Assembly: GCA_032252755.1 (NCBI GenBank)
Contig: JAVUPY010000017.1
Location: 124,001 to 188,000, forward strand
Length of the DNA stretch: 64,000 nt
Source: Terriglobia bacterium
Lineage (GTDB): Bacteria; Acidobacteriota; Terriglobia; Terriglobales; Acidobacteriaceae
Direction of reading: 5' to 3'
Below the pieces are notes generated by a model that ran no database searches, had not been told where the DNA came from, and saw only the letters and a list, made by a program, of their open reading frames with translations. The position numbers were made by a program, and so were the translations under genes. This document shows, in pieces, positions 43,613-52,790 of the stretch (position 1 is its first letter; every line of letters starts with the position of its first letter).

Positions 43613-45040
43613 TTAGGCGGTCCGATTCGCCTGTCTCTTGAGATTGCGCCAGTAGAAATACGCGGGTGTACCCAGCAGCATGATAGCGATTCCACCCAAC
43701 GCCTGAACGGGTCGCTCCCAGAATGTGTTCAGGGCCCATGCGCCGCAGATTACACAATAAAGAATCGGAACCCAGGGATAGCCGGGACACTTGTAGTCGC
43801 GTGGAAGATCGGGCCGGGTGCGGCGGAACACGAAGATAGTAGAGGCAGCCGCCGCGTAAGCTATCACGCTAATGAACATCGCGTAGGTAAAGAGTTCGTC
43901 GTAGCGCCCGAGCAGCACCAGTGCGCATGACCAAACACATTGCAGGACAAGGCTGAAGACCGGCGTATGCCAGCGAGGATGAACTTCAGCGAGTTTCTGA
44001 AAGAAGATACCATCCCGAGCCATCGCATAATAGACGCGCGCTCCGCTCATGACACACGCGGCCGCAGCGCCGAATGCTGAAACGGCAACGAGCATTCCCA
44101 TGAGGCGTCCGGCGGCGGGAAAGAAGAGTGTCTGCGCTGCCGCTTCTGCAACCGTGGGCTGCTGCGAAATCGCGCTGAGGGGCATCGCATACAGATAAAG
44201 GACATTGGCGCCCACGACCAGGGCACCGATGATCAGTACGGACAATATCAGCGATCGCGGTACGTTCCGCTCCGGCCTCTTGACTTCCCCAGCCACCCAG
44301 GTGATGTAGACCCATCCATCGTAGACCCAGAAAACCGCGATCAGCGCGACGCCGAAGCCACTGAGCAGTGTCCGGCTGTCGTAATGCTCGATTGGCGTGT
44401 GCGTGAAATTCGACCAGTTCCCGTGACCCAGGGCGAACCCGAGGAGCAGAAACGCACCGAGCGCTCCAAATTTCACCCAGGTCGCCAGATTTTGCAGGAG
44501 CACTGCGGGGCGCAGTCCGATGATGTTGATCCAGGTCAGAAAAACGATGGCCGCGATCGCGACGACGTGTCCGCAGTTGAGAGTGAAACCTAAGATAGTG
44601 ATGATCGGGCGCGATGCATGAAGCTGAGGAATGATCGCCCCCATGTAATAAGCAAAGCCGACGGAGATGGCGGCGAGACTGCCGCAGACGTTAATGGAAA
44701 AAATCATCCATCCGTACAGAAAACCGACCAGTTCGCCGTAAGCTTCTCGCAGATACACATACTGTCCACCCGCGTCGGGAAACATCGACCCGAGTTCCGC
44801 AACGGAAATCGAAGCGAGCCAGGTAACAACCATGCCAGCGAGCCAAGCCCCAATAAAAATGATGGGGATACGGGTGGCGGCCGCTACCTCGTTGGACGTG
44901 AGGAAAATACCTGTTCCGATCGTGCCACCCACTATCAGGAGCACGGCGTCCGGCAGCGACATGGCCCGAACAAGCCCCGCCTTTCGTTCGGGACGGGTGT
45001 TCCCCGCCACGGGCTTTGACGCTGCTTCGCTATAATTCAT
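43613..45040 (-). CDS. APC-family amino acid permease
   Basis: A 475-residue transporter with twelve membrane segments. The first segment has the consensus LLIVGGTIGTGIFLTSNEVA, followed by WLASISVAELGSMFPDAGGQ and YVYLREAYGELVGFLYGWMI, typical of the LAT/cationic amino-acid branch of the APC superfamily. The late segments and a FVFRRTRPDLPRDYKCPGYP loop before the last two segments also fit. The start is the ATG at 45040; the frame is open 14 codons upstream, into the divergent Rieske gene. Substrate unknown. Divergent arrangement with the Rieske oxygenase suggests shared control, perhaps for uptake and oxidation of one compound. Confidence 0.92.
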   Translation of the reverse strand: MNYSEAASKPVAGNTRPERKAGLVRAMSLPDAVLLIVGGTIGTGIFLTSNEVAAATRIPIIFIGAWLAGMVVTWLASISVAELGSMFPDAGGQYVYLREAYGELVGFLYGWMIFSINVCGSLAAISVGFAYYMGAIIPQLHASRPIITILGFTLNCGHVVAIAAIVFLTWINIIGLRPAVLLQNLATWVKFGALGAFLLLGFALGHGNWSNFTHTPIEHYDSRTLLSGFGVALIAVFWVYDGWVYITWVAGEVKRPERNVPRSLILSVLIIGALVVGANVLYLYAMPLSAISQQPTVAEAAAQTLFFPAAGRLMGMLVAVSAFGAAAACVMSGARVYYAMARDGIFFQKLAEVHPRWHTPVFSLVLQCVWSCALVLLGRYDELFTYAMFISVIAYAAAASTIFVFRRTRPDLPRDYKCPGYPWVPILYCVICGAWALNTFWERPVQALGGIAIMLLGTPAYFYWRNLKRQANRTA

Positions 45041-45065
45041 CGGGTTCGTTGCAAGGTATTGCAGT

Positions 45066-46178
45066 ATGACACGTGACGTCAATAAAGATAAGAAAACCGG
45101 GCGGAGTGATCTTGTGATGAATCCGGCGATCGAGTTCGCCTCAACCTTACCTTCCGAGTACTACACCGACCCGAAGTACCTGCAGTTGGAACGGAAGAAC
45201 ACCTTCTGGCGAACGTGGCAAATTGTCGGCCGATCCGAACAGGTCTCCAAGGCAGGCGACTACTTCACGGCAAATCTCTGCGGTGAGCCGCTGCTGATTG
45301 TTCGCGACACGGAGAACACGTTGCGTGGGTTCTACAACGTGTGCCGGCATCGCGCCGGCCCGCCGGCAGAAGGATGCGGTTCGCGGAAAGTCTTTCGCTG
45401 CGGATATCATGGATGGACGTATGGGCTCGATGGGCGGCTGTTGAATGCTCCCGAAATGGACGGGACCAAAGATTTTCGATTCGAGGACTTTCGGCTGCGG
45501 AGCATTCGAGTTGAGGAATGGGAAGGCCAGGTATTCGTTAACCTCGACGACAACGCGGAGTCCCTACCTGAGTCGCTGCGAGAGTTGCCGAACCAGGTCA
45601 TGAAATTCAGGTTCGGCGAAATGAGACTGGCCGGTCGTCGCGACTATCACATGCGGTGCAATTGGAAGGTATACATCGACAACTATCTCGAGGGTTATCA
45701 CCTGCCGAGTGTGCACCCGAGCCTGAACCGTGAACTCGATTACAACGCCTATGTCACAACACTTTTCGAGAGACACTCGCTGCAGACCAGCCCGATCCGC
45801 GGCCCTGAAAATCAGGTGTCAGTGGAACGCCGCTACAAGCAGGCCGACGGCGACATGGCAGCTGAATACTACTGGATTTTCCCAAACTGGATGTTGAACT
45901 GCTATCCGGACAACGTTTCGCTCAACATCGTGCTGCCGACTGGCCCGGAGACGTGCGTCGCCATTTTCGAGTGGTACTTCCTGGCGGAACGGATCTCCGC
46001 GGCAGAGGAGACGATCAAGTTCAGCGACGAGATTCAGTTGGAAGATGGTCGCATTTGCGAGACCGTGCATTTGAATTTGAAGTCGCAATCCTATGCCCGT
46101 GGGCGCTACAGTGTGAAGCAGGAGAAATGCCTGCATCATTTTCATCGGTTGTACGCGAAAGTGATGGGCCTGGCGTGA
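45066..46178 (+). CDS. Rieske non-heme iron oxygenase, alpha subunit
   Basis: A 370-residue ring-hydroxylating-dioxygenase-type alpha subunit. Rieske motif: CRHRAGPPAEGC then FRCGYHGWTYGLDG (2Fe-2S ligands Cys-His and Cys-His). Mononuclear iron site: DNYLEGYHLPSVHPSL with the two His; the third ligand is probably the Asp in a late helix (DEIQLEDGR). Overall it resembles the choline/glycine-betaine monooxygenase branch more than the naphthalene branch, but this is by eye. No beta subunit, ferredoxin or reductase gene is adjacent. The start at 45066 gives a polar leader; ATG at 45117 with GGAG about ten bases upstream is an equally good start and would free the space shared with the permease promoter. 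Confidence 0.92.
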   Translation: MTRDVNKDKKTGRSDLVMNPAIEFASTLPSEYYTDPKYLQLERKNTFWRTWQIVGRSEQVSKAGDYFTANLCGEPLLIVRDTENTLRGFYNVCRHRAGPPAEGCGSRKVFRCGYHGWTYGLDGRLLNAPEMDGTKDFRFEDFRLRSIRVEEWEGQVFVNLDDNAESLPESLRELPNQVMKFRFGEMRLAGRRDYHMRCNWKVYIDNYLEGYHLPSVHPSLNRELDYNAYVTTLFERHSLQTSPIRGPENQVSVERRYKQADGDMAAEYYWIFPNWMLNCYPDNVSLNIVLPTGPETCVAIFEWYFLAERISAAEETIKFSDEIQLEDGRICETVHLNLKSQSYARGRYSVKQEKCLHHFHRLYAKVMGLA

Positions 46179-46321
46179 AAACCCGCTCCGGGCTTGCGAT
46201 TACACACGCTCACGTGATATTCATCACTGCTGCAGCGTTCTCACGGCGTAAGGTGTAATCTGCCGTATTACGGTCGACAGCAAGCGCTCGGTAGACTCGT
46301 ATTTGCGGGGAGGTAATTCCT

Positions 46322-47209
46322 GTGTCGAAGCGACAACGCACATCGGCCGCACTAATCATCTTCGTACTGCTCACCACTATCTCAACCATTCTCGTCGCGC
46401 AGTCGGCTTCGGACTACATCGTGAAAGTTCCCGTGGCGGACATGCATTCGGCTCCATCGGATGACTCCGATGTGGTCTCGCAGGCAATCCTCGGCAGCAA
46501 TGTGACGGTCCTGAAAGTAAATGGCGATTGGGCTAAGGTTCGCACCGACGATCAATACACCGGGTGGATGCCACTGAATGCCATGGTACCGAAGTCGGGA
46601 GCACCGGCCTATGGAGGTTCCGGCAAAATGGCACAGGTCACGAGCGTGTTCGCGCACATCTATCGCGAAACAGATGTGACGAAGCATGCGCCACTTTTCA
46701 CTGCACCGTTCGACAGCCACATCGCAGTCATCGATGCAATGAACGGCGATGCACGGTGGTTGAAGGTGCAACTGCCGGATGGGACGGTTGGGTATGTTCA
46801 GCGCGGCGATGTGACTCTGGACCCCAAAGTTCTGACTATTCCCGAATCGATCGACTTGGCGAAACGCTTTCTCGGGCTCCCGTATACGTGGGGCGGAAGC
46901 TCTTCTTATGGTTACGATTGCTCTGGATTCACTCAGATGCTGATGCGAAGCCGCGGAATCATTATGCCGCGCGACGCCGATTTGCAGGCAGCATGGAGCG
47001 GAGTAATGACAATCAAGCGGGACGAACTCAAGCCCGGCGATCTGTTGTTCTTCGGCAGCAGTCCGGATCACATAACACATACAGGGATGTATATCGGCAA
47101 TGGCGAATTCATACATGCCACGACCCACGACCATCCGGTAGTGCAAATCAGCCGTCTAGACGATCAGCCGTGGACGCGAATTCTCGTGGCAACCAGGAGG
47201 GTGAAATGA
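46322..47209 (+). CDS. Secreted NlpC/P60 endopeptidase with SH3-like domain (YkfC-like)
   Basis: A 295-residue exported cysteine peptidase. Signal peptide at residues 6-27; an SH3b-like pair (YIVKVPVADMHSAPSDDSDV; ITVLKVNGDWAKVRTDDQY-like; FDSHIAVIDAM... VQRGDVTLDP) in the middle; a C-terminal NlpC/P60 domain with Cys in YGYDCSGFTQML, His in HTGMYIGNGEFIHAT and the third polar residue in that second His motif. Such enzymes cut L-Ala-gamma-D-Glu bonds of murein peptides. The GTG start has GGGAGG eight bases upstream. Its end overlaps the dipeptide-epimerase gene by four bases, matching the functional pair YkfC-YkfB of murein-peptide recycling. Confidence 0.92.
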   Translation: MSKRQRTSAALIIFVLLTTISTILVAQSASDYIVKVPVADMHSAPSDDSDVVSQAILGSNVTVLKVNGDWAKVRTDDQYTGWMPLNAMVPKSGAPAYGGSGKMAQVTSVFAHIYRETDVTKHAPLFTAPFDSHIAVIDAMNGDARWLKVQLPDGTVGYVQRGDVTLDPKVLTIPESIDLAKRFLGLPYTWGGSSSYGYDCSGFTQMLMRSRGIIMPRDADLQAAWSGVMTIKRDELKPGDLLFFGSSPDHITHTGMYIGNGEFIHATTHDHPVVQISRLDDQPWTRILVATRRVK

Positions 47210-48333
47210 ATCGGCGAGAATGGATGAAGACGACCGCGACAGCGGGCGCAGCGGTGGCACTGGGCAGCGGCTTGGATGCGGAGGCGTTGGGAAAAACCAT
47301 GCAGAGTTCGGGAGGAACGAAGTTCGAGACACAGATTCGGCGCCTCAAGACACGTCATACGTGGACAACGACCATGTCGGCGAGCGACTTTCGCGACACC
47401 CTCTTTGTGAATCTCACCCGGGATGGAGTAACCGGCACAGGCGAAGGCGCTCCGATCGTTCGGTATTACGAAGACGCCGTTGGTGGACAAAAAGCGCTGG
47501 AATCCGTGCGCCAGTTGTTGACGGAAGCGGATCCATGGCAGTACGCGAAAGTAATGGATCAGCTGAATCACCGCATCCAGGGCCAGTTCGCAGCAAAGGC
47601 GGCCGTTGATATAGCACTGCTCGACTGGGTTGGGCAGAAACTCAACATCCCTCTATATAAGTTTTTCGGGCTCGATGCGAAAGATGCACCCATCACCACG
47701 TTTTCAATCGGAATCGATACACCGGAGATTACCAGACAGAAGGTACGTGAAGCCGAGCAGTACCCAGTCCTGAAAATCAAAGTAGGGTTGAGCACCGACG
47801 AGCCGACCATCGAGGCGGTGCGCAGCGTGACGAAAAAGCCGTTACGTGTGGACGCCAACGAAGGCTGGACGGATAAGGAAGAAGCGGTCCGTAAAATCAA
47901 TTGGCTCGAGAGTCAGGGTGTGGAATTCATTGAGCAGCCAATGCCCGCGGCCATGCTGGAAGAGACTCGCTGGGTACGAAGCCGGGTGCATCTGCCGATC
48001 ATCGCGGACGAAGCGTGCCTAAACATCGCCGTGATCCCGAAACTCGCAGACGCGTATGACGGCGTCAATGTCAAGTTGGACAAGTGCGGCGGGATGCAGC
48101 AGGCGCAGCGCATGATCCAGATCGCGAAATCACTCGGGATGAAGACGATGCTCGGGTGCATGGTCTCGAGTTCCGTGAGCGTAACCGCCGCGGCACATCT
48201 CTCACCACTGGTGGATTACGCCGATCTCGATGGCAACCTGCTGATCGCAAATGATCCATATTCCGGTGTCAAAGTGGAACATGGAAGGCTGATCCTTCCG
48301 GATCGTCCAGGATTGGGATTGAAGCCAGTCTAG
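47206..48333 (+). CDS. L-Ala-D/L-Glu (dipeptide) epimerase, Tat-exported
   Basis: A 375-residue enolase-superfamily enzyme of the muconate-lactonizing subgroup, dipeptide epimerase branch. The KxK motif LKIKVG, the metal ligands in RVDANEGW, EQPM and IADEA and the second acid/base Lys in VKLDKCGG are intact. The N-terminus MNRREWMKTTATAGAAVALG fits a twin-arginine signal, so it should fold with its Mg in the cytoplasm and act outside. It is co-translated with the NlpC/P60 gene (four-base overlap); together they would release and epimerise L-Ala-D-Glu from peptidoglycan outside the cytoplasm. The homologous E. coli and Bacillus enzymes are cytoplasmic. Dipeptide specificity is inference. Confidence 0.9.
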   Translation: MNRREWMKTTATAGAAVALGSGLDAEALGKTMQSSGGTKFETQIRRLKTRHTWTTTMSASDFRDTLFVNLTRDGVTGTGEGAPIVRYYEDAVGGQKALESVRQLLTEADPWQYAKVMDQLNHRIQGQFAAKAAVDIALLDWVGQKLNIPLYKFFGLDAKDAPITTFSIGIDTPEITRQKVREAEQYPVLKIKVGLSTDEPTIEAVRSVTKKPLRVDANEGWTDKEEAVRKINWLESQGVEFIEQPMPAAMLEETRWVRSRVHLPIIADEACLNIAVIPKLADAYDGVNVKLDKCGGMQQAQRMIQIAKSLGMKTMLGCMVSSSVSVTAAAHLSPLVDYADLDGNLLIANDPYSGVKVEHGRLILPDRPGLGLKPV

Positions 48334-48465
48334 TCGCCATCCTTCAAGGTTGCAGGCACAAGATGCAATGCTGCAATCCAGACAGTTGGGGAAAGCACCA
48401 TCGCACCGACGCTACGAGTGTCTACATAGGTTTGACGCGACTAAATGCAGTTGTTAGTATTCAAG

Positions 48466-48542
<77 letters not shown>

Positions 48543-48870
48543 CTTAGGAGTTGGCGACCCCACACAGCCCCACAGTGAATCTGGGGATTTTGGAGTCCAA
48601 AGCATGACAAAGGGCTGCACCAGGGCAGCCCTTTTGCTTTGTCCTGGGAATTGCAGGATTCAAACTGCTTGTCGAAGGACCATCCGCACGACTTTGCCAT
48701 TCACGTTTGGACCCCATAAACGCCTTGCCGGAGGCAATCCATCGCTGAACTCCCATTGGAGCCCCTCGTGCGTCTACTCGTCAGACATTGTCACGCTATT
48801 TGGCACGATTTGGTTCGTTCTGTCGCTTTCCACTAGAGTAGAATCCCCGCACTGCTTCCAGGAGTGGGGA
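48543..48870. other. 328-base gap between initiator tRNA and the kinase gene
   Basis: Holds a terminator (48609-48634) after the tRNA and presumably the kinase promoter. An open frame runs in from 48604, but its first 90 codons have no similarity and are interrupted from the kinase start by nothing but a good TTG start site; no other gene is supported. Confidence 0.5.
48609..48634 (+). terminator. Intrinsic terminator after initiator tRNA
   Basis: AAAGGGCTGC and GGCAGCCCTTTT form a strong stem with a loop ACCAG, followed by T bases. It lies 66 bases after the tRNA end. Confidence 0.75.
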
Positions 48871-51592
48871 TTGGGACTTACCAGTGGAACTCGACTGGGC
48901 CCTTATGAAATCGTGTCGCCTCTCGGCGCCGGCGGCATGGGAGAAGTGTATCGTGCGCGCGACACCCGGCTGGACCGCACGGTCGCCATCAAGGTTCTTC
49001 CGTCTCACCTCTCTTCCGATTCTGCGTTGAAACAGCGCTTCGAGCGTGGAAGCTCACGCAATCTCTTCGCTTCAGCATTCGCACATCTGTACTCTGCACG
49101 ACGTCGGCTCACAGAACGGTGTCGACTTTCTTGTCATGGAGTACCTGGAGGGCGAAACGCTGGCTGACCGGCTGAGCCGAGGTCCGCTGAAGATCGGTGA
49201 GGTATTGAAGATTTCGACGGAAATCGCTGACGCGCTGGAGAAAGCGCACAAACAGGGGATCGTTCACCGCGACCTGAAGCCGGGCAATATCATGCTCACA
49301 AGGTCCGGGGCCAAGCTGTTGGACTTCGGACTGGCGAAGCCGACGGCAGCGATCGCGGCGGGTAGCGCTGGGAATACGGCGCCGAACACGCCAACGGTGA
49401 GCGTGGCAGCGCTGACTTCACCGGCATCGCCGCTGACGCAAAAAGGTTCGGTGGTCGGAACTTTCCAGTACATGGCACCCGAGGTGCTCCAGGGAGCGGA
49501 GGCGGATGCTCGCAGCGACATTTTCAGCTTTGGATGCGTGCTTTACGAGATGATCGCAGGGCATCCCGCGTTTGAAGGTAAGACGCAAGTTTCCGTGCTC
49601 GCGGCAATTCTGGAGAAGGATCCGGAACCTGTGGCGTCTCTCCAGCCATTGACCCCACCCGCATTGGAGTTCTGCATCCGCACCTGCCTGGCGAAAGAGC
49701 CCGATGCTCGTTCCCAGACGGTCCACGATGTGAGCCTGCAACTGCAATTCGCGATGCAAACGGCGGCAGTTCTTCCTGCACCTTCGGGAATGAGGCGGGT
49801 ACCGCAGGTTGTGCTTGCGGCAGGAGCGGCTTTGTTGCTGATGATGACGGCGGCCCTTGCATACTTTGCGATGCCCCGGTCGCAAACTCTGCCGGTGCTG
49901 AGGACCTCGATCGTCGCACCTCCAGGCGCCTTGTTCGACGCGACCGGAGATTTCAGCGCGCCTCCCGCAATCTCGCCGGACGGCAAGACACTTGTATTCG
50001 GCCTGCAATCAGGCAACGGAGGCCGGAAATTATACGTGCGCTCCCTCGACCAGGAGGACGTGCGCCCGCTGGAAGGAACGGAGGGAGCAACTTTTCCGTT
50101 CTGGTCGCCCGACAGCCGCTCTATCGCATTCTTCGACGGCGGGAAGCTGAAGAAAATGCCGGTCGACGGCGGACCCGCGACCGAACTGGCGGTCGCCCCA
50201 AACGGGAGAGGTGGATCTTGGGGAAGCAGAAACATCATCATCTTTGCTCCCGACTTCCGCAGCGGACTGATGCAGGTCAGCGCCGATGGCGGAACTGCTA
50301 CACCGGTCACGACGGTCGACTCTTCGTTACACAGCACACACCGCTGGCCCGTATTCCTCCCCGACGGAAAGCACTTCCTGTTTTTTGCCAACAATCACTC
50401 CGGTGGAATCGCCGAGAAAAACGGGATTTACTTCGGCATGCTGGGTAACGCTTCGGTGCATGAAGTAGTCGCAACCGATGCGGGCGCACTGTACCGCTCC
50501 GGATACCTTCTATTTCACATGGGCAACCGTATGGTGGCTCAGCCGATGGATCCTGAATCCGGCAAACTCAGCGGCAACGCGCTACACGTGGTCGCCGGTA
50601 TTACGACCGATATTGCCGTTTGGCGCATGCTGGCTACCGCTTCGGATACCGGTCTGATGGTATATGGCAGCGGCGGCGGGACGGGTGGAACCATTGACCT
50701 GACGTGGTATGACCGCTCAGGCGAGTCGCTGGGAACGATTGACCGTGGCGTTTTTCGTGAGCCACGTCTCTCTCCGGATGGGCGCGAATTGGCAGTCGCG
50801 GAGTTCGTTGATAACCAGAACCAGATTTACTCTTTCGATGTGGCACGCGGCGTGAAGACCAGAATTACCTTCGACAATGCCGCCCATATCGCGCCGGCGT
50901 GGTCGCCCGATGGGAAGACGATCGCTTACTCCGCTATATCAGGAAATGCGCAGGTCGGATGGACGATTTTCGCCAAAACGGTCCAGGGCGCGAGTTCGCC
51001 GAAGCTGATTGTGCCGTACACGCCGGGTTCACAGAAAAACAATGGAGTCCCTGAATGGGTGCCGGGCAGCAACTATCTTCTGTATCACGCCGCGACAGGG
51101 CCGGCGGGGCAGAAGATCATGGCCGCGCCGCTGGTGGGCAACTCGAAACCGTTCACCGTTATTGCGCCGCAGTCGCCCCACGGAAATATTCGGAACTACC
51201 GTGTGTCACCGGATGGGAAGTGGATTGCATTTGAGTGCGACGACGGTGGGCAACCCGATATCTATGTCTCATCGTTTCCCAGCAACGGCACGCGAACACA
51301 GATTACCAGCGGTGGAGGTCTCTATCCGGTCTGGCAGCACAACGGAAAAGACCTTTACTACCTCGATCCCCACACCCTGATGATCACCGAGGTGCCGGTG
51401 ACTGCCACCGGCGCGGAATTTCAGTTCGGTACGCCCAAGCCGCTGTTCCGCGTGCAGACAGCGGCTACCGGAAGCTTTGTATATGACGTCACGCATGACG
51501 GAAAGAAGTTCGTGATCACGTCCGCGCCGCCATTGGCCAACGTGCCGTTGACACTCATGACGAATTGGCCCGGGCAGCTGAAGCAGAAATGA
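48871..51592 (+). pseudogene. Ser/Thr protein kinase with TolB/WD40-like propeller, frameshifted
   Basis: A PknB-type receptor kinase of about 906 residues if one base is removed. Start: TTG at 48871 behind [24 protein letters not shown] with G-loop and VAIKVL with the ATP Lys. At 49048-49049 an extra G breaks the frame: QRFER in frame 1 continues as [20 protein letters not shown] in frame 2. Frame 2 then holds [26 protein letters not shown] and the rest of the kinase (to about residue 275), one membrane segment ([20 protein letters not shown], near residue 310) and a large extracytoplasmic propeller of TolB-like repeats ([70 protein letters not shown]). The long intact remainder suggests a recent mutation or an assembly error. 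A second, decayed kinase start follows at 51589. Confidence 0.85.
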
Positions 51593-51770
51593 CACTCGTT
51601 GCGGATACCAAACTCGGGCCCTATGAGATTGTCGCCGCTCGGCGCCGGCGGCTTGGGCGAAGTGTACAAGACGCGCGACACGTGACTGGAGCGCGCGGCC
51701 GCAATCAAGGTGCTGAATTCGGCGCTGGTGGCATCATTGCCGTCGGAGGTCCGCGAGACCCCGCGGGTTG
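51589..51770 (+). pseudogene. Decayed N-terminal fragment of a second Ser/Thr kinase
   Basis: Starts at an ATG overlapping the previous stop: [15 protein letters not shown] in frame 1. Then a small deletion near 51635 shifts the frame, and a second frame gives LGAGGLGEVYKTRDT followed by a TGA where kinases have Arg (RLDR), then LERAAAIKVLNSALVA. It is a remnant of a tandem paralogue of the gene upstream; the remainder is gone. Confidence 0.75.
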
Positions 51771-51811
51771 TTTACCGTCCTTTGAGGATGCGAATTGAAA
51801 AATCCGGTTGG

Positions 51812-52681
51812 TCAATATCCGCGCACTACGCGATTTGCGATCTTTCCGACCCCCTCGATTTCGACCTCGACGACATCTCCTTCGTGCAAGAATCTTGGCG
51901 GGTTGCGTGAGAAGCCGACACCTGGCGGCGTGCCAGTCGCAATAATGTCGCCCGGATGGAAGCTGAAACTCTTCGAGAGATACGAGATCAATTGAGGAAT
52001 GTTGAAGATGAGCTGTTTTGTGCTCGAATCTTGCATAAGCTCACCATTGACTCGCGTTGTGACACGCAGGTTCCCAGGGTCCGGGACTTCATCTCGCGTT
52101 ACCAGGCAGGGGCCATTCGGGGAGAAAGTGTCACACGATTTGCCTCGCGTCCATTGACCATCCGCGAATTGCCACTTTCGAGCGGAGACATCGTTGAAAA
52201 CGACGTATCCCGCGATGCACTCCATGGCATCCGCTTCGGAAATGAAGTGCGCTGTGCGTCCAATCACTACCCCCAGCTCCCCTTCGAAATCTACTTGGGC
52301 ATCCTCTGCAGGGAGTTGAATCGGGTCGTACGGGCCAGAAAGACTTGAGGTGAATTTCGCAAAACACAGCGGCGTGGTCGGAACCGCCTGTCCGGCTTCT
52401 TTCGCATGGTCCAGGTAATTAAGACCGATTGCGACAATTTTCCGTGCTGCTACCGGATAGTCCAATTCAGCTTCTGTGAGCAACAATGCCTGATTGTCGT
52501 AACCCAATTCCCGAACGAAGTCGGATGCCACCGGTCCGGCCTCAAGTAACGCGAGCGTCGAATGGAACGGCGCAATGTCGTATCCGCGTTTTGCCGCCGC
52601 GCTCGCGACATCGACAATTCGTCCGTCAACCACCAGGCCCAAACGGCTTCGACCTTTCACTCGGAATTGCACAAGACGCAT
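51812..52681 (-). CDS. Fumarylacetoacetate hydrolase family protein (diketo-acid hydrolase)
   Basis: A 289-residue FAH-superfamily enzyme. The conserved part begins at KIVAIGLNYLDHAKEAG, then FAKFTSSLSGPYDPIQLP, the metal-site DFEGELGVVIGRTA (Glu-x-Glu), GYVVFNDVSARKWQF, and SFHPGDIIATGTPPGVGF near the end. Family members split 2-keto-4-oxo acids such as fumarylpyruvate, acylpyruvates and 2,4-diketo-3-deoxy sugar acids. The start is the ATG at 52681 with GGGGAG just upstream. It is divergent from the lactonase gene, with a dyad operator between them, and it fits as the last, cleaving step of the sugar-acid route in 52.8-57.6 kb. Confidence 0.9.
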   Translation of the reverse strand: MRLVQFRVKGRSRLGLVVDGRIVDVASAAAKRGYDIAPFHSTLALLEAGPVASDFVRELGYDNQALLLTEAELDYPVAARKIVAIGLNYLDHAKEAGQAVPTTPLCFAKFTSSLSGPYDPIQLPAEDAQVDFEGELGVVIGRTAHFISEADAMECIAGYVVFNDVSARKWQFADGQWTRGKSCDTFSPNGPCLVTRDEVPDPGNLRVTTRVNGELMQDSSTKQLIFNIPQLISYLSKSFSFHPGDIIATGTPPGVGFSRNPPRFLHEGDVVEVEIEGVGKIANRVVRGY

Positions 52682-52759
52682 AAAGCTCCCCAAAATGTTA
52701 ATATGCTTGACTTCCGACAAAAGGAAACTATAAATGTCGTTTTATTAAGCAAACAAGTA

Positions 52760-52777
52760 TGAAACGCATGTGTTTCA
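52760..52777. promoter_or_regulatory. LacI-type operator-like palindrome
   Basis: TGAAACGCATGTGTTTCA: arms TGAAAC and GTTTCA are perfect, with a CATG core; one mismatched pair only. It lies between the divergent FAH and lactonase genes, close to the start of the latter (ATG 52791), as for a repressor site. The regulator gene is not in the window. Confidence 0.6.
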
Positions 52778-52790
52778 CCCTAAATCGGTC

